Shown: piece by piece, positions 19,128-27,965 of the stretch | How the letters are laid out: each line of letters starts with the position of its first letter | Numbering within the stretch: the first letter of the stretch is position 1 | Origin: Streptomyces sp. NBC_01262 | GTDB taxonomy: Bacteria > Actinomycetota > Actinomycetes > Streptomycetales > Streptomycetaceae | Length of the DNA stretch: 64,000 nt | Direction of reading: 5' to 3' | NCBI RefSeq assembly: GCF_036226365.1 | Contig: NZ_CP108462.1 | Coordinates: 2,170,001-2,234,000 of the forward strand | Position numbers and translations under genes: made by a program | Notes under the pieces: model-generated | The model's database searches: none | What the model saw: the letters and a program-made list of their open reading frames with translations, nothing else | What the model was told of the DNA's origin: nothing

Positions 19128-19904
19128 TCACGAAGTAGCCGTGGCGGTCGGGGTCGCCGTGGCGGTGTCCGACTCGGCCTTGGCGACGGCGCTCTTCACG
19201 AGGGTGCGGAGCTTGGCCGGGGTGGGGTCGGCGAGGGTTTCGCCGTTGACCTGCACGACGGGGACCGTGGTGAAGCCGGCGGCGGTGAAGGCCTGCTGGG
19301 ACTTGCGGACCCAGCCGTCGTGGTCGCCGCCCTGGACGCAGGGCACGAACTTGGCGGCGTCGAGCTTCTTCACTTCCGTGCCGACCTTCTTGAGCAGCGT
19401 CTCGCTGTTGAGGCCGTCGTCGGTGACGTCGGCCGGCTGCACCGCCCACAGCTTGTCGACGTACTCGGCGAACTGCCCCTGGTCCTGGGCGCAGGCGGCC
19501 GCGTTGGCAGCGGTGAGCGCGCCGCGCCCGCCGTTGTCGGTGTCGGACTGCGTCACCAGCCGGTAGTCGATCTCGACCTGGCCGGTGGCCAGCAGCCCGG
19601 TGAAGACGGCCGCGTACTCCTGGGCGAAGGCCTTGGACTGCGGGCTGCGCAGGTCCTCGTACACGGTCAGGGCCACGGGCACCGTCGGCTTGACCGGCAG
19701 GCCGAAGCCGTCCGTCGCGACCGCGCCGGTCGGCACCTTGACCTCAGTCGCCTTCTGGCCGCGCACATGCGCCCCGATGAGCGCGGACCCGCCGAACACG
19801 ACCACCAGCGCCACCACCGTCCCCGCGTACGGCCGCCACCTGCCGCCGCGCCCCGCCTTCGGTGCCTTCGGTGCCTTGGGGGCCTTCGCCTTGGACTTCC
19901 TCAT
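19128..19904 (-). CDS. membrane-anchored DsbA/thioredoxin-fold protein without CxxC
   Basis: 258 aa. A Lys/Ala/Pro repeat (KAPKAPKAPKA) precedes a membrane helix (about 27-46), followed by an extracytoplasmic DsbA_4-type thioredoxin domain (about 60-240; VPVALTVYEDLRSPQSKAFAQEY, FTTVPVVQVNGETLADPTP with the cis-proline TVPV). The position of the redox CxxC reads R-S-P-Q-S, so it cannot be a canonical disulfide oxidoreductase; the only cysteines are in NAAACAQ and KFVPCVQ. The C-terminus is a Thr/Ala repeat. A chaperone or binding role is possible but not shown. Confidence 0.8.
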   Translation of the reverse strand: MRKSKAKAPKAPKAPKAGRGGRWRPYAGTVVALVVVFGGSALIGAHVRGQKATEVKVPTGAVATDGFGLPVKPTVPVALTVYEDLRSPQSKAFAQEYAAVFTGLLATGQVEIDYRLVTQSDTDNGGRGALTAANAAACAQDQGQFAEYVDKLWAVQPADVTDDGLNSETLLKKVGTEVKKLDAAKFVPCVQGGDHDGWVRKSQQAFTAAGFTTVPVVQVNGETLADPTPAKLRTLVKSAVAKAESDTATATPTATATS

Positions 19905-19993
19905 GTGCCGCCACCTTGTTCAACGCCTGTGCCTCGACCTACGGCGTCTTTGTACCACCGTCGGCGGGTGCCGTTCATGGCAGGGTGTCAGCC

Positions 19994-20428
19994 GTGGACA
20001 ACGACAGCGATCCGCGGCCCCTGGTGATCATCGACGCCGCCAACACCGTGGGGTCCGTCCCCGACGGCTGGTGGCGCGACCGGCACGGCGCCACCGTGCG
20101 GCTCCGTGACGCCCTCGCGCCCCTCGCCGGGCTCGGCCTTCCCGCCACCGCCCCGGGCGTCCCGGGCTGGGCCGCCGCGCCGCCGCTGGACCTCGTGCTG
20201 GTCGTCGAGGGCGCCGCGCGGGGCGTGCCGCCGGTCCCGGGGGTACGGGTCGAGGCGGCCCCGGGCAGCGGGGACGACCTCATCGCCGAGCTGGCGGCGG
20301 ACGCCGAGGCTGCCGAGGGCGGGCGGCGGTGCCTGGTCATCACGGCCGACCGTGAGTTGCGGGCCCGGGTGACGGCGCACGGCGCGCTCGTCGCGGGCCC
20401 GAGGGTGGTGCGGCCCCCGGCCGGTTGA
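19994..20428 (+). CDS. small NYN/PIN-like domain protein
   Basis: 144 aa. GTG 19994 gives MDNDSDPRPLVIIDAANTVG. The acidic pattern of NYN/PIN-like nucleases is visible: VIIDAANTVGS (about 10-20), an acidic PGSGDDLIAELAADAEAA (about 95-112) and CLVITADRELRARV (about 118-131). Such folds coordinate a metal for RNA cleavage, but no activity is known for this gene. It is compact and monocistronic, divergent from the thioredoxin-like gene and convergent with the GT39 gene 23 bp away. Confidence 0.55.
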   Translation: MDNDSDPRPLVIIDAANTVGSVPDGWWRDRHGATVRLRDALAPLAGLGLPATAPGVPGWAAAPPLDLVLVVEGAARGVPPVPGVRVEAAPGSGDDLIAELAADAEAAEGGRRCLVITADRELRARVTAHGALVAGPRVVRPPAG

Positions 20429-20451
20429 CCGGGGGGCGGAAAGGCCCTGGT

Positions 20452-22017
20452 TCAGCCCGTCCGGCGGGCGTAGAGCACCGCGCCGTCGGCGGTCGCGACC
20501 CGCTTGTAGTCCTTCGCCAGCATCGCGCGCAGCGTCGGCACGTGCGCGGGCCCGTACGCCGCTCCGCGCGAGTCGTCGACGATGAGGTCGGCGGGGCGGC
20601 GGGCCATCTCGCGCCGGAAGGTGCGCCAGGCGCCGGGGACGGCGTATGCCTCGCCGACACGGCCGGAGGAGCCGCCCCGGCCGCCGGAGAAGTTGGTGAG
20701 GAAGCCGGCGGTGAGGAAGCGGGAGGCGGGGGTCCGGCGGGAGAGCCAGTAGTGCTCGGGGTGCATGCCCCAGACGAGGAGGGTCTCGGAGGGGGTGGTG
20801 TGGGCGCGGATGGCGGCGGCGACGGCGGCGGAGTGGTCGAGCTCGGTCCGGGGGACGGTGAAGCCCCAGGCGAGGAAGGCGCCGCAGGCCAGTGCCGTCC
20901 AGGCGGCGGCGGGCTTCCACAGGCGGGGAAGGCCGCGCAGCGCGGCGACGCCGAGGAGGACCAGCGGCGGGAGGAGCTGGAGGTAGTAGTGGCCGTAGAA
21001 CTGGAAGCCGGTGACGACGGCGAGCCCGGAGGCGGCGAGCCACACCCACAGCTCGGTCCCGGCGAACCGGCGGCGGCGCGCGGCCAGATACAGCAGCGGC
21101 AGTACGAGTCCTGCTCCCGCCGCCGCCAGGATGCCCGCGTTGCCCAGCGCGCGGCCCAGCACGGCCGGCCAGGCGCCCTGCGGGGAGAGGTACGCCCCGG
21201 AGCCCGTCACCGTCCAGAACACGAACCGCCTCGCGCCGACCGACAGGGCCACGGCGGCGACCGGGACCACCACTCCCCCGGCGAGCCACGCCCAGGCCCA
21301 CCGGTCCCGCGTCCCCACGACCACGGCCGGGGGCGCCGCGGCGACCCGTACGGCGACCGAGGAGCCGCCGTCCCCGTCGGCCAGGGGCTCGCGCGGCCGT
21401 ACGAGCACCGCCCGTTCCGCTCCCGCGTCGCGCCACGCGCGCCAGAGCATCCAGGCCACCGGGAGCAGCACCACGGCCCCGGTCTGCTTGGTGAGCGCCG
21501 CGCCGGCCACCGCCAGCCCGGCCCGGCCCCAGCGGGCCCGGTCGGCGCACCACATGGCAGCGACCGTCCACGGCAGGGTGAAGACCTCGAAGTTGGCGGC
21601 CTGGGTGTCCTCGGGGGCGAGGCCGATCGACAGCAGCAGGTAGCCGAAGCCCGCGACGGCGCCCCACGGCCCGCCCCAGCGGCGCCGCGCCATGGAGGCG
21701 AGCAAGACGGCGGTGAGGACGTGGGCGAGCACCGCCAGCACCCGCAGCGGCCACAGGGAGCCGTCACCGAAGAGCGCGAAGGCACCCTCGTAGATCCAGG
21801 GCAGCAGTGGCGGCTTGCGGTCGACCACATCGCCGTAGAGCGAGCCGCCGGATGCGAGCATCCGCGCCTGTGTGGCGAGGAAGCCCTCGTCCGGGTTCCA
21901 GACCGGCCGTACGAAGGACGGCAGATGGAGCAGGGCCGCGCACACCGCGAACGCGGGGATCGTCAGGCGCGTGAAGCGCGTGACACGCGGAAGGCGGCTG
22001 CTCGGCACACCGGTCAA
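20452..22017 (-). CDS. GT39/ArnT-like membrane glycosyltransferase
   Basis: 521 aa with roughly 10-12 hydrophobic helices. The first extracytoplasmic loop has VRPVWNPDEGFLATQARML (about 36-54), with the acidic D-E pair typical of the PMT/ArnT superfamily, and DVVDRKPPLLPWIYEGAFALF (about 63-83). Later loops include MHPEHYWLSRRTPASRFL and ARRPADLIVDDSRG. Members transfer sugars from polyprenyl-phosphate donors to proteins, lipids or glycans outside the membrane; donor and acceptor cannot be read here. It starts 12 nt after the stop of the permease gene, so the two may be co-transcribed. Confidence 0.82.
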   Translation of the reverse strand: MTGVPSSRLPRVTRFTRLTIPAFAVCAALLHLPSFVRPVWNPDEGFLATQARMLASGGSLYGDVVDRKPPLLPWIYEGAFALFGDGSLWPLRVLAVLAHVLTAVLLASMARRRWGGPWGAVAGFGYLLLSIGLAPEDTQAANFEVFTLPWTVAAMWCADRARWGRAGLAVAGAALTKQTGAVVLLPVAWMLWRAWRDAGAERAVLVRPREPLADGDGGSSVAVRVAAAPPAVVVGTRDRWAWAWLAGGVVVPVAAVALSVGARRFVFWTVTGSGAYLSPQGAWPAVLGRALGNAGILAAAGAGLVLPLLYLAARRRRFAGTELWVWLAASGLAVVTGFQFYGHYYLQLLPPLVLLGVAALRGLPRLWKPAAAWTALACGAFLAWGFTVPRTELDHSAAVAAAIRAHTTPSETLLVWGMHPEHYWLSRRTPASRFLTAGFLTNFSGGRGGSSGRVGEAYAVPGAWRTFRREMARRPADLIVDDSRGAAYGPAHVPTLRAMLAKDYKRVATADGAVLYARRTG

Positions 22018-22029
22018 CCTACCCGACGC

Positions 22030-23520
22030 CTACTGGGCGTCCTGCTGACGCATCCGGCTGTGCCCGTGCCCGTACGCGAAGTAGATGACGAAGCCGAGCA
22101 CCATCCACAGCAGGAACCGCAGCCAGGTCTCGGCCGGCAGGTTGAGCATCAGCCACAGCGTGGCCAGCACGGACAGCGCCGGCACCCAGGGGACGAGCGG
22201 CGTACGGAAGGAACGCGGCAGGTCGGGGCGGCTGCGGCGGAGCATGACCACGCCGATCGCGACGACGATGAACGCGAAGAGCGTCCCGATATTGACCAGT
22301 TCGGCCAGCTCCGAGATGCTCGTGAAGCCCGCGACGAGCGCGATGAGGCCGCCGAGCAGCATCGTCGAGCGGTAGGGCGTCCTGAAGTGCGGATGGACGT
22401 GCGAGAAGAAGCGCGGCAGCAGCCCGTCCCGGCTCATGGCGAAGAACACCCGGGTCTGGCCGAGCAGCAGGATCATGCAGACGGCCGTGAGTCCGATGGC
22501 CGCGCCGAAGCTGATCAGGCCCGCCCAGAAGGGGTGTCCGGTGTCCTTGAAGGCGTCGGCGAGCGGGGCGTCGACCGACAGCTTGCTGTACTTCTCCATG
22601 CCGGTGACGACCACGGACACGGCGACGTACAGCACCGTGCAGATGGCGAGCGAGCCGAGGATGCCGCGCGGGACGTCCCGCTGGGGGTTCTTGGTCTCCT
22701 CGGCGGCGGTCGCGACGATGTCGAAGCCGATGAACGCGAAGAAGACCACGGCGGCGGCGGTGAAGATGCCCATCACGCCGAAATCGGTCGGGGTGTAGCC
22801 GAAGATCAGCTGGATCAGCGGCGCCTTGAGGTCCGATTCGGTGGCCGGGGTCGGGACGGCGTCCGGGATGAAGGGCGTGTAGTTGTCACCGACGATGAAG
22901 AAGGTGCCCACGACGATGACGATGAGCACCACCGTGACCTTGATCGCCACGACCACCGAGGTGACCCGGGCGGACAGCTTCGCCCCGCCGACCAGGATCG
23001 CGGTGAGCACCAGGACCAGCAGGAAGGCCAGCAGGTCGAAGTGGGTATCGGTGTCGGTGCTGCCGGCCAGCGCGGTGGGCAGGTGCCAGCCGACGTTGTC
23101 CATGAGGGAACGGATGTAGCCGGACCAGCCGACGGACACCACCGCGCAGCCGAGGGCGAGTTCGAGGACGAGGTCCCAGCCGATGATCCAGGCGGGCAGT
23201 TCGCCGAGCGTCGCGAAGGAGAAGGTGTACGCGGATCCGGCGACGGGCACGGTGGAGGCGAACTCGGCGTAGCACAGCGCCGCGAGGGCGCACACGATGC
23301 CGGACAGGACGAAGGCCAGGGCAACCGCCGGTCCGGCGTTGTTCCTTGCGACCTGTCCGGTGAGAACGAAGATGCCGGTGCCGATCACGACACCGACGCC
23401 GAAGACCGTGAGGTCGAGGGCGGACAGCGATTTCTTGAGCGCGTGCTCCGGCTCCTCGGTGTCCGCGATGGACTGTTCGACGGATTTGGTCCGGAAGATG
23501 CTGTTCGCTCTGACGTTCAC
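22030..23520 (-). CDS. APC-family amino acid permease (cationic amino acid transporter type)
   Basis: 496 aa and about 12-14 membrane helices. The first helix has the APC motif GVGVVIGTGIFVLTGQVA (about 41-58); YAEFASTVPVAGSAYTFSFATLGELPAWIIGWDL (helix 3) and FIGFDIVATAAEETKNPQRDVPRGILGSL (helix 6 and following loop) are typical of the CAT subfamily. The loop FFAMSRDGLLPRFFSHVHPHFRTPY is also family-typical. It probably imports amino acids with protons. GTG 23520 (MNVRANSIFRTKSVEQSI) matches family starts though no strong ribosome site is seen. A perfect hairpin separates it from dxs. Confidence 0.88.
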   Translation of the reverse strand: MNVRANSIFRTKSVEQSIADTEEPEHALKKSLSALDLTVFGVGVVIGTGIFVLTGQVARNNAGPAVALAFVLSGIVCALAALCYAEFASTVPVAGSAYTFSFATLGELPAWIIGWDLVLELALGCAVVSVGWSGYIRSLMDNVGWHLPTALAGSTDTDTHFDLLAFLLVLVLTAILVGGAKLSARVTSVVVAIKVTVVLIVIVVGTFFIVGDNYTPFIPDAVPTPATESDLKAPLIQLIFGYTPTDFGVMGIFTAAAVVFFAFIGFDIVATAAEETKNPQRDVPRGILGSLAICTVLYVAVSVVVTGMEKYSKLSVDAPLADAFKDTGHPFWAGLISFGAAIGLTAVCMILLLGQTRVFFAMSRDGLLPRFFSHVHPHFRTPYRSTMLLGGLIALVAGFTSISELAELVNIGTLFAFIVVAIGVVMLRRSRPDLPRSFRTPLVPWVPALSVLATLWLMLNLPAETWLRFLLWMVLGFVIYFAYGHGHSRMRQQDAQ

Positions 23521-23566
23521 CGGCGCATCACAGCACCCGGCGGCCCCGGTGCAGGGGCTCGGCGCG

Positions 23567-23596
23567 CGGGGGATCACCCGTATTGGTGATCCCCCG
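23567..23596 (-). terminator. hairpin terminator after dxs
   Basis: A perfect 12-bp stem (CGGGGGATCACC and its complement) with a 6-nt loop, 9 bp after the dxs stop and 47 bp before the permease start on the same strand. Confidence 0.78.
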
Positions 23597-23604
23597 GGGC
23601 GGTA

Positions 23605-25518
23605 CTACTCTCCGGCGACCCGGGCCGGCTCGTCCTCGTACCGGCCGTCGAGCTTCGAGACCAGGCCCGTGACCTGGCGTGCGATGTCCGGGGCGGTCAG
23701 GCCGATCTCGGCCATGATCTCCTTGCGGGAGGCGTGGTCGAGGAACTGCTGCGGGATGCCGAAGTCGCGCAGCGGCACGTCCACGCCCGCGTCGCGCAGG
23801 GCCTGCGAGATCGCGGAACCGACGCCGCCGACGCGGCCGTTGTCCTCGACGGTGACGACGACCCGGTGGCGGGCGGCCAGCCCCGGCAGGGCCTCGTCGA
23901 CCGGCTTGACCCAGCGGGGGTCGACGACGGTGGTGGTGATGCCCTGGGCGTCGAGCAGCCCGGCGATCTCCAGGCACATCGGGGCCAGCGCGCCGACCGA
24001 GACCAGCAGCACGTCGGGGCTTTCGGAGCCCGACTCGCGCAGCACGTCCATGCCGCCGACGGTGCCGACCGCCTTGACGGCCGGGCCGACCGCGCCCTTG
24101 GAGTAGCGGACGACGGTGGGCGCGTCGTCGACCTGGACGGCCTCGCGCAACTGGGCGCGTACCTGGTCGGCGTCGCGCGGGGCGGCGATCCGCAGGCCGG
24201 GGACGACCTGGAGGATGGACATGTCCCACATGCCGTTGTGCGAGGCCCCGTCGGTGCCGGTCACGCCGGCCCGGTCCAGGACGAAGGTGACGCCGCACTT
24301 GTGCAGGGCGACGTCCATCAGGACCTGGTCGAAGGCCCGGTTGAGGAAGGTCGCGTAGACCGCGAAGACCGGGTGCAGCCCGCCGGTGGCCAGGCCGGCC
24401 GCCGAGGTGGCGGCGTGCTGCTCGGCGATGCCGACGTCGTAGACCCGGTTGGGGAAGGCCTTGGCGAACTTGTCGAGGCCGACCGGCTGGAGCATGGCGG
24501 CGGTGATCGCCACGATGTCCCCCCGCTCCCTGCCGAGCTTGACCATCTCCTCGCCGAACACCGAGGTCCAGTCGGCGCCGCCGGCCGAGATCGGCAGGCC
24601 GGTGTCGGGGTGGATCGGGCCGATGCCGTGGAAGCGGTCGGCCTCGTCCTGCTCGGCCGGGCTGTAGCCGCGGCCCTTCTCGGTGATGCAGTGCACTATC
24701 ACCGGGCCGCCGAAACGCTTCGCCCGCGTGAGGGCGGACTCCAGCGCCTCGATGTCGTGACCGTCGATCGGGCCGACGTACTTCAGGCCGAGGTCCTCGA
24801 ACATGCCCTGGGGGGCGATGAAGTCCTTCAGGCCCTTCTTGGCGCCGTGCAGCGTCTCGTACAGCGGCTTGCCGATGAGCGGGGTGCGCTCCAGCAGGTC
24901 CTTCGTACGGGTGAGGAACTGCTCGTAGCCGTCGGTGGTGCGCAGCGTCGCGAGGTGGTCGGCGAGGCCGCCGATGGTGGGCGCGTAGGAGCGCTCGTTG
25001 TCGTTGACGACGATGACGAGCGGGCGGTCCTTGGCGGCGGCGATGTTGTTCAGCGCCTCCCAGGCCATGCCGCCGGTCAGCGCCCCGTCGCCGATGACGG
25101 CGACGACGTGGTCGTCGCGGCCGAGCAGCTCGTTGGCCTTGGCGAGGCCGTCGGCCCAGCCCAGGACGGTGGAGGCGTGGCTGTTCTCGATGACGTCGTG
25201 CTCGGACTCGGCCCGGGAGGGGTAGCCGGACAGGCCGCCCTTGCCCTTGAGCTTGCTGAAGTCCTGACGGCCGGTGAGCAGCTTGTGCACATAGGACTGG
25301 TGTCCGGTGTCGAAGAGCACCTTGTCCCGGGGCGAGTCGAAGACCCGGTGCATGGCGATGGTCAGCTCGACCACGCCGAGGTTGGGGCCCAGATGGCCTC
25401 CGGTCTTGGAGACCTCCTCGACAAGGAAGGTACGGATCTCCCCCGCCAGCTCCACCAGCTGCTCCTGGCTGAGCCGGTCGAGGTCGCGCGGTGCCTTGAT
25501 ACGGGTCAGCAGCGCCAC
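23605..25518 (-). CDS. dxs: 1-deoxy-D-xylulose-5-phosphate synthase
   Basis: 637 aa, first enzyme of the MEP isoprenoid pathway, condensing pyruvate and glyceraldehyde 3-phosphate with thiamine diphosphate. Visible motifs are [18 protein letters not shown] (about 43-60), [15 protein letters not shown] (about 71-85), the TPP/Mg motif [18 protein letters not shown] (about 145-162), [10 protein letters not shown] and [16 protein letters not shown] with the conserved glutamate. GTG 25518 is preceded by AAGGAGG. It is monocistronic between two hairpins. Confidence 0.95.
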   Translation of the reverse strand: MALLTRIKAPRDLDRLSQEQLVELAGEIRTFLVEEVSKTGGHLGPNLGVVELTIAMHRVFDSPRDKVLFDTGHQSYVHKLLTGRQDFSKLKGKGGLSGYPSRAESEHDVIENSHASTVLGWADGLAKANELLGRDDHVVAVIGDGALTGGMAWEALNNIAAAKDRPLVIVVNDNERSYAPTIGGLADHLATLRTTDGYEQFLTRTKDLLERTPLIGKPLYETLHGAKKGLKDFIAPQGMFEDLGLKYVGPIDGHDIEALESALTRAKRFGGPVIVHCITEKGRGYSPAEQDEADRFHGIGPIHPDTGLPISAGGADWTSVFGEEMVKLGRERGDIVAITAAMLQPVGLDKFAKAFPNRVYDVGIAEQHAATSAAGLATGGLHPVFAVYATFLNRAFDQVLMDVALHKCGVTFVLDRAGVTGTDGASHNGMWDMSILQVVPGLRIAAPRDADQVRAQLREAVQVDDAPTVVRYSKGAVGPAVKAVGTVGGMDVLRESGSESPDVLLVSVGALAPMCLEIAGLLDAQGITTTVVDPRWVKPVDEALPGLAARHRVVVTVEDNGRVGGVGSAISQALRDAGVDVPLRDFGIPQQFLDHASRKEIMAEIGLTAPDIARQVTGLVSKLDGRYEDEPARVAGE

Positions 25519-25599
25519 CCGTGCCTCCTTGCTTGTCGCTTTCCCGGTTTCCCGAGTTTCCGAGTCTAAGTGCTGGGGTTCCGGCCCCCGCACACACCT

Positions 25600-25639
25600 G
25601 TGCCCGATGCCGGGAACGATCATTCCCGGCACCGGGCAC
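25600..25639 (-). terminator. hairpin terminator after xylH
   Basis: A 17-bp stem with one mismatch (arm 25600-25616 GTGCCCGATGCCGGGAA against 25623-25639) and a 6-nt loop, 20 bp after the xylH stop. It closes the sugar ABC operon before dxs. Confidence 0.78.
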
Positions 25640-25659
25640 ATGGCGCTATCACCTACGTG

Positions 25660-26973
25660 TTACGCCCGACCGGCGGCCTTCTGGCTCTTACGGGACACCG
25701 AGTCGATGACCACGGCGCCGAGGAGGACCGCACCGGTGATCATGTACTGGATGGACGTGTTCATGTTGAGCAGGTCCAGGCCGGTCTGGATGGACTGGAT
25801 GACCAGCATGCCCAGCAGGGCCGACCAGACGTTGCCCCGGCCGCCGAAGAGGCTGGTGCCGCCGATGACGGTGGCCGCGATGGCCAGCATCAGGATGTTG
25901 CCGCCGCCGGAGGTCAGCGACGCGCTGGAGGTCTGCCCGGCGAAGAACATGCCGCCGATCGCCGCGAAGCCGCCGGAGATGGCGAACACGGTGATGCGGA
26001 CCATGGGCACGCTGATGCCCGCGCGGCGGGCGGCCTCGATGCCGCCGCCGACCGCGAAGACCTTGCGGCCGTACGTGGTGCGGCGCAGCACGAAGTCCAC
26101 GATCACCAGCGACGCGAGGAAGATCACCAGGGCGTTGGACACGCCGGAGGCGTTGTTCAGCACGGCTGCGGCGGCGAAGGCCGCCACCGCGAGCGCGCCG
26201 ACCCGCAGCGCGATCTCGCTGGTGGGCCGGAAGGGCACCCCTGCGGCGCGGCGGCGGCGCTGGTCCATGAGGGAGCCGATGAGCAGGGAGGCCACACCGA
26301 GACCGGCCAGCAGGTAGGCGCCGATGACGGCCTGGTCCATGAAGAAGGAGCTCTGGCCGAGCAGGTGCACCGGGCCGCTGTCGGACGGGATGTTGATGGT
26401 GCCGCTCGAACCGAGCAGCCACAGCATCAGGCCGTTCCAGCCGAGGAAGCCGGCCAGGGTCACCACGAAGGCCGGTACACCGATCCTGGCGAAGAACCAG
26501 CCCTGCAGGGCGCCGATGCCGACGCCCGTGATGATGGTCAGGACCAGGGCCAGCCACACGTTCATGCCGTGGGTGACCACGAAGACGGCGAACACCGTGG
26601 ACGCCAGTCCGCTGACCGAGCCGACCGACAGGTCGATCTCGCCGAGCAGCAGCACGAACACCAGGCCGATGGCGAGCATGCCGGTGGCCGACATGTAGTA
26701 GCTGATGTTGGACAGGTTGTCCGCGCTGAGGAAGCGGTCGTTCTGGAGCTGGAAGATGGTCCAGATGACGATCAGGCCGAAGAAGACCGGCAGCGAGCCG
26801 AGCTCACCGCCCTTGACCTTGCGCTTGAACTCGGTGACGTAGCCCTTCAGGCCCTCTTCACGGATGAGGAGTCGCGGGTCGACGACGGTCACCGGTGCGG
26901 CCGTGGGGTCGTCGGCGGGCGCCACGGTGTTCTGGTCCGGGTCGGGCTTCACGGTCTTGGAAATGTCGCTCAC
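25660..26973 (-). CDS. xylH: sugar ABC transporter permease XylH-like
   Basis: 437 aa with about 10 membrane helices of the BPD_transp_2 (AraH/RbsC/XylH) family. The cytoplasmic coupling segment LLLGEIDLSVGSVSGLASTVF (about 110-130) and the GGTSLFGGRGNVWSALLGMLVIQSI block near 380-405 are diagnostic. A 45-residue N-terminal cytoplasmic extension precedes helix 1, as in XylH. GTG 26973 follows GGAGG and overlaps the stop of the ATPase gene (GTGA). With the ATPase and binding protein it imports a pentose, most likely xylose, by analogy with the S. coelicolor locus SCO6009-6011 controlled by Rok7B7. Confidence 0.88.
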   Translation of the reverse strand: MSDISKTVKPDPDQNTVAPADDPTAAPVTVVDPRLLIREEGLKGYVTEFKRKVKGGELGSLPVFFGLIVIWTIFQLQNDRFLSADNLSNISYYMSATGMLAIGLVFVLLLGEIDLSVGSVSGLASTVFAVFVVTHGMNVWLALVLTIITGVGIGALQGWFFARIGVPAFVVTLAGFLGWNGLMLWLLGSSGTINIPSDSGPVHLLGQSSFFMDQAVIGAYLLAGLGVASLLIGSLMDQRRRRAAGVPFRPTSEIALRVGALAVAAFAAAAVLNNASGVSNALVIFLASLVIVDFVLRRTTYGRKVFAVGGGIEAARRAGISVPMVRITVFAISGGFAAIGGMFFAGQTSSASLTSGGGNILMLAIAATVIGGTSLFGGRGNVWSALLGMLVIQSIQTGLDLLNMNTSIQYMITGAVLLGAVVIDSVSRKSQKAAGRA

Positions 26974-27758
26974 TTTGCCGCCTCCGTGGTGCGCCCCGCG
27001 CGACGGGTCACGGCGTTGTCCGTGGCACCCGTGATCGCGGCGATGATCTCTTCGTGGCTGGTGTCCTTCACCGGGAAGGACCCGTTGTTCTTGCCCAGGC
27101 GCAGGACGGCGACGGTGTCCGCGACCGCCTTGACGTCGGCCATGTTGTGGCTGATGAGGATGACGCCCAGGTTGCGCTCGCGCAGCCGCTCGACCAGGTC
27201 GAGGACCTGCGCGGTCTGCTCGACACCGAGGGCGGCGGTGGGCTCGTCGAGGATGACGACCTTCGGCTCGCCGATGAGGGCGCGGGCGATGGCGACGACC
27301 TGGCGCTGGCCGCCGGACAGGCTCGCGATCGGGATGCGTACGCTCGGGATGCGGATGGAGAGCGTGCTCAGCAGCTCCCGGGAGTTCTTCTCCATCGTCA
27401 CCTCGTCGATGACGCCGCGGTGCAGCAGCTCGCGTCCGAGGTAGAGGTTGCCGACGACGTCGAGGTTGTCGCACAGGGCGAGGTCCTGGTAGACGGTGGC
27501 GACGCCGAGTCCCTGGGCGTCGTGCGGCTTGTTGATGCTGACCGGATTGCCCTCCCACTCGATGACGCCCTCATCGATGGGGTGCACACCCGCGATCGTC
27601 TTGACCAGGGTGGACTTTCCCGCCCCGTTGTCGCCGACGAGGGCGACTACTTCTCCGGCATGGACCTCCAGCTCGACATCGGTGAGTGCCTGTACCGCAC
27701 CGAATCGCTTGGAGACTCCGCGCAACGCCAGCACGGGCGTAGCGGACACGTGAACCAT
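26970..27758 (-). CDS. xylG: sugar ABC transporter ATP-binding protein XylG-like
   Basis: 262 aa, a single ABC domain, unlike the two-domain ATPases of most CUT2 systems. Walker A is VGDNGAGKSTLVK (about 42-54), the Q-loop VYQDLALCDNLDV, the signature SLSGGQRQVVAIARAL (about 146-161), Walker B VVILDEPTAALG and the switch histidine in LISHNMADV. The ribosome site AAGGAG abuts ATG 27758, so GTG 27749 (MSATPVLAL) is better spaced and may be the real start. It is coupled to xylH by overlap. A 207-bp spacer with a hairpin separates it from xylF. Confidence 0.9.
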   Translation of the reverse strand: MVHVSATPVLALRGVSKRFGAVQALTDVELEVHAGEVVALVGDNGAGKSTLVKTIAGVHPIDEGVIEWEGNPVSINKPHDAQGLGVATVYQDLALCDNLDVVGNLYLGRELLHRGVIDEVTMEKNSRELLSTLSIRIPSVRIPIASLSGGQRQVVAIARALIGEPKVVILDEPTAALGVEQTAQVLDLVERLRERNLGVILISHNMADVKAVADTVAVLRLGKNNGSFPVKDTSHEEIIAAITGATDNAVTRRAGRTTEAAK

Positions 27759-27878
27759 CTCCTTCGCCGCCTGACCGGCGGGGATGCCGCGCTTGGGGAC
27801 AGGCGCGGAGGGGTGTGCAAGAAGCACAGGTTTACAAGATGAACATGCGCGAATCCGCTGCCTTTGGCAACGGTTCCA

Positions 27879-27925
27879 TCCGACGCCCGCCCCGGCAGCG
27901 GGGTGTGAGTGGGGCGGGCGTCGGA
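27879..27925 (-). promoter_or_regulatory. xylF-xylG intercistronic hairpin
   Basis: A perfect 15-bp stem (27879-27893 with 27911-27925; arm TCCGACGCCCGCCCC) and 17-nt loop, 40 bp downstream of the xylF stop and 121 bp before xylG. It probably acts as a partial terminator or 3' mRNA stabiliser so that the binding protein exceeds the membrane subunits. Confidence 0.6.
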
Positions 27926-27965
27926 CAGGTTTCGCGGGACCGCTGGGCGGTCCGGTTGACCGGTC

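Noticed and set aside
20425..23589. 1054-codon plus-strand open frame
   Set aside because: It is a shadow of the GT39 and permease genes on the minus strand, produced by high GC; its composition is His/Arg/Gly/Glu-rich with no domain.
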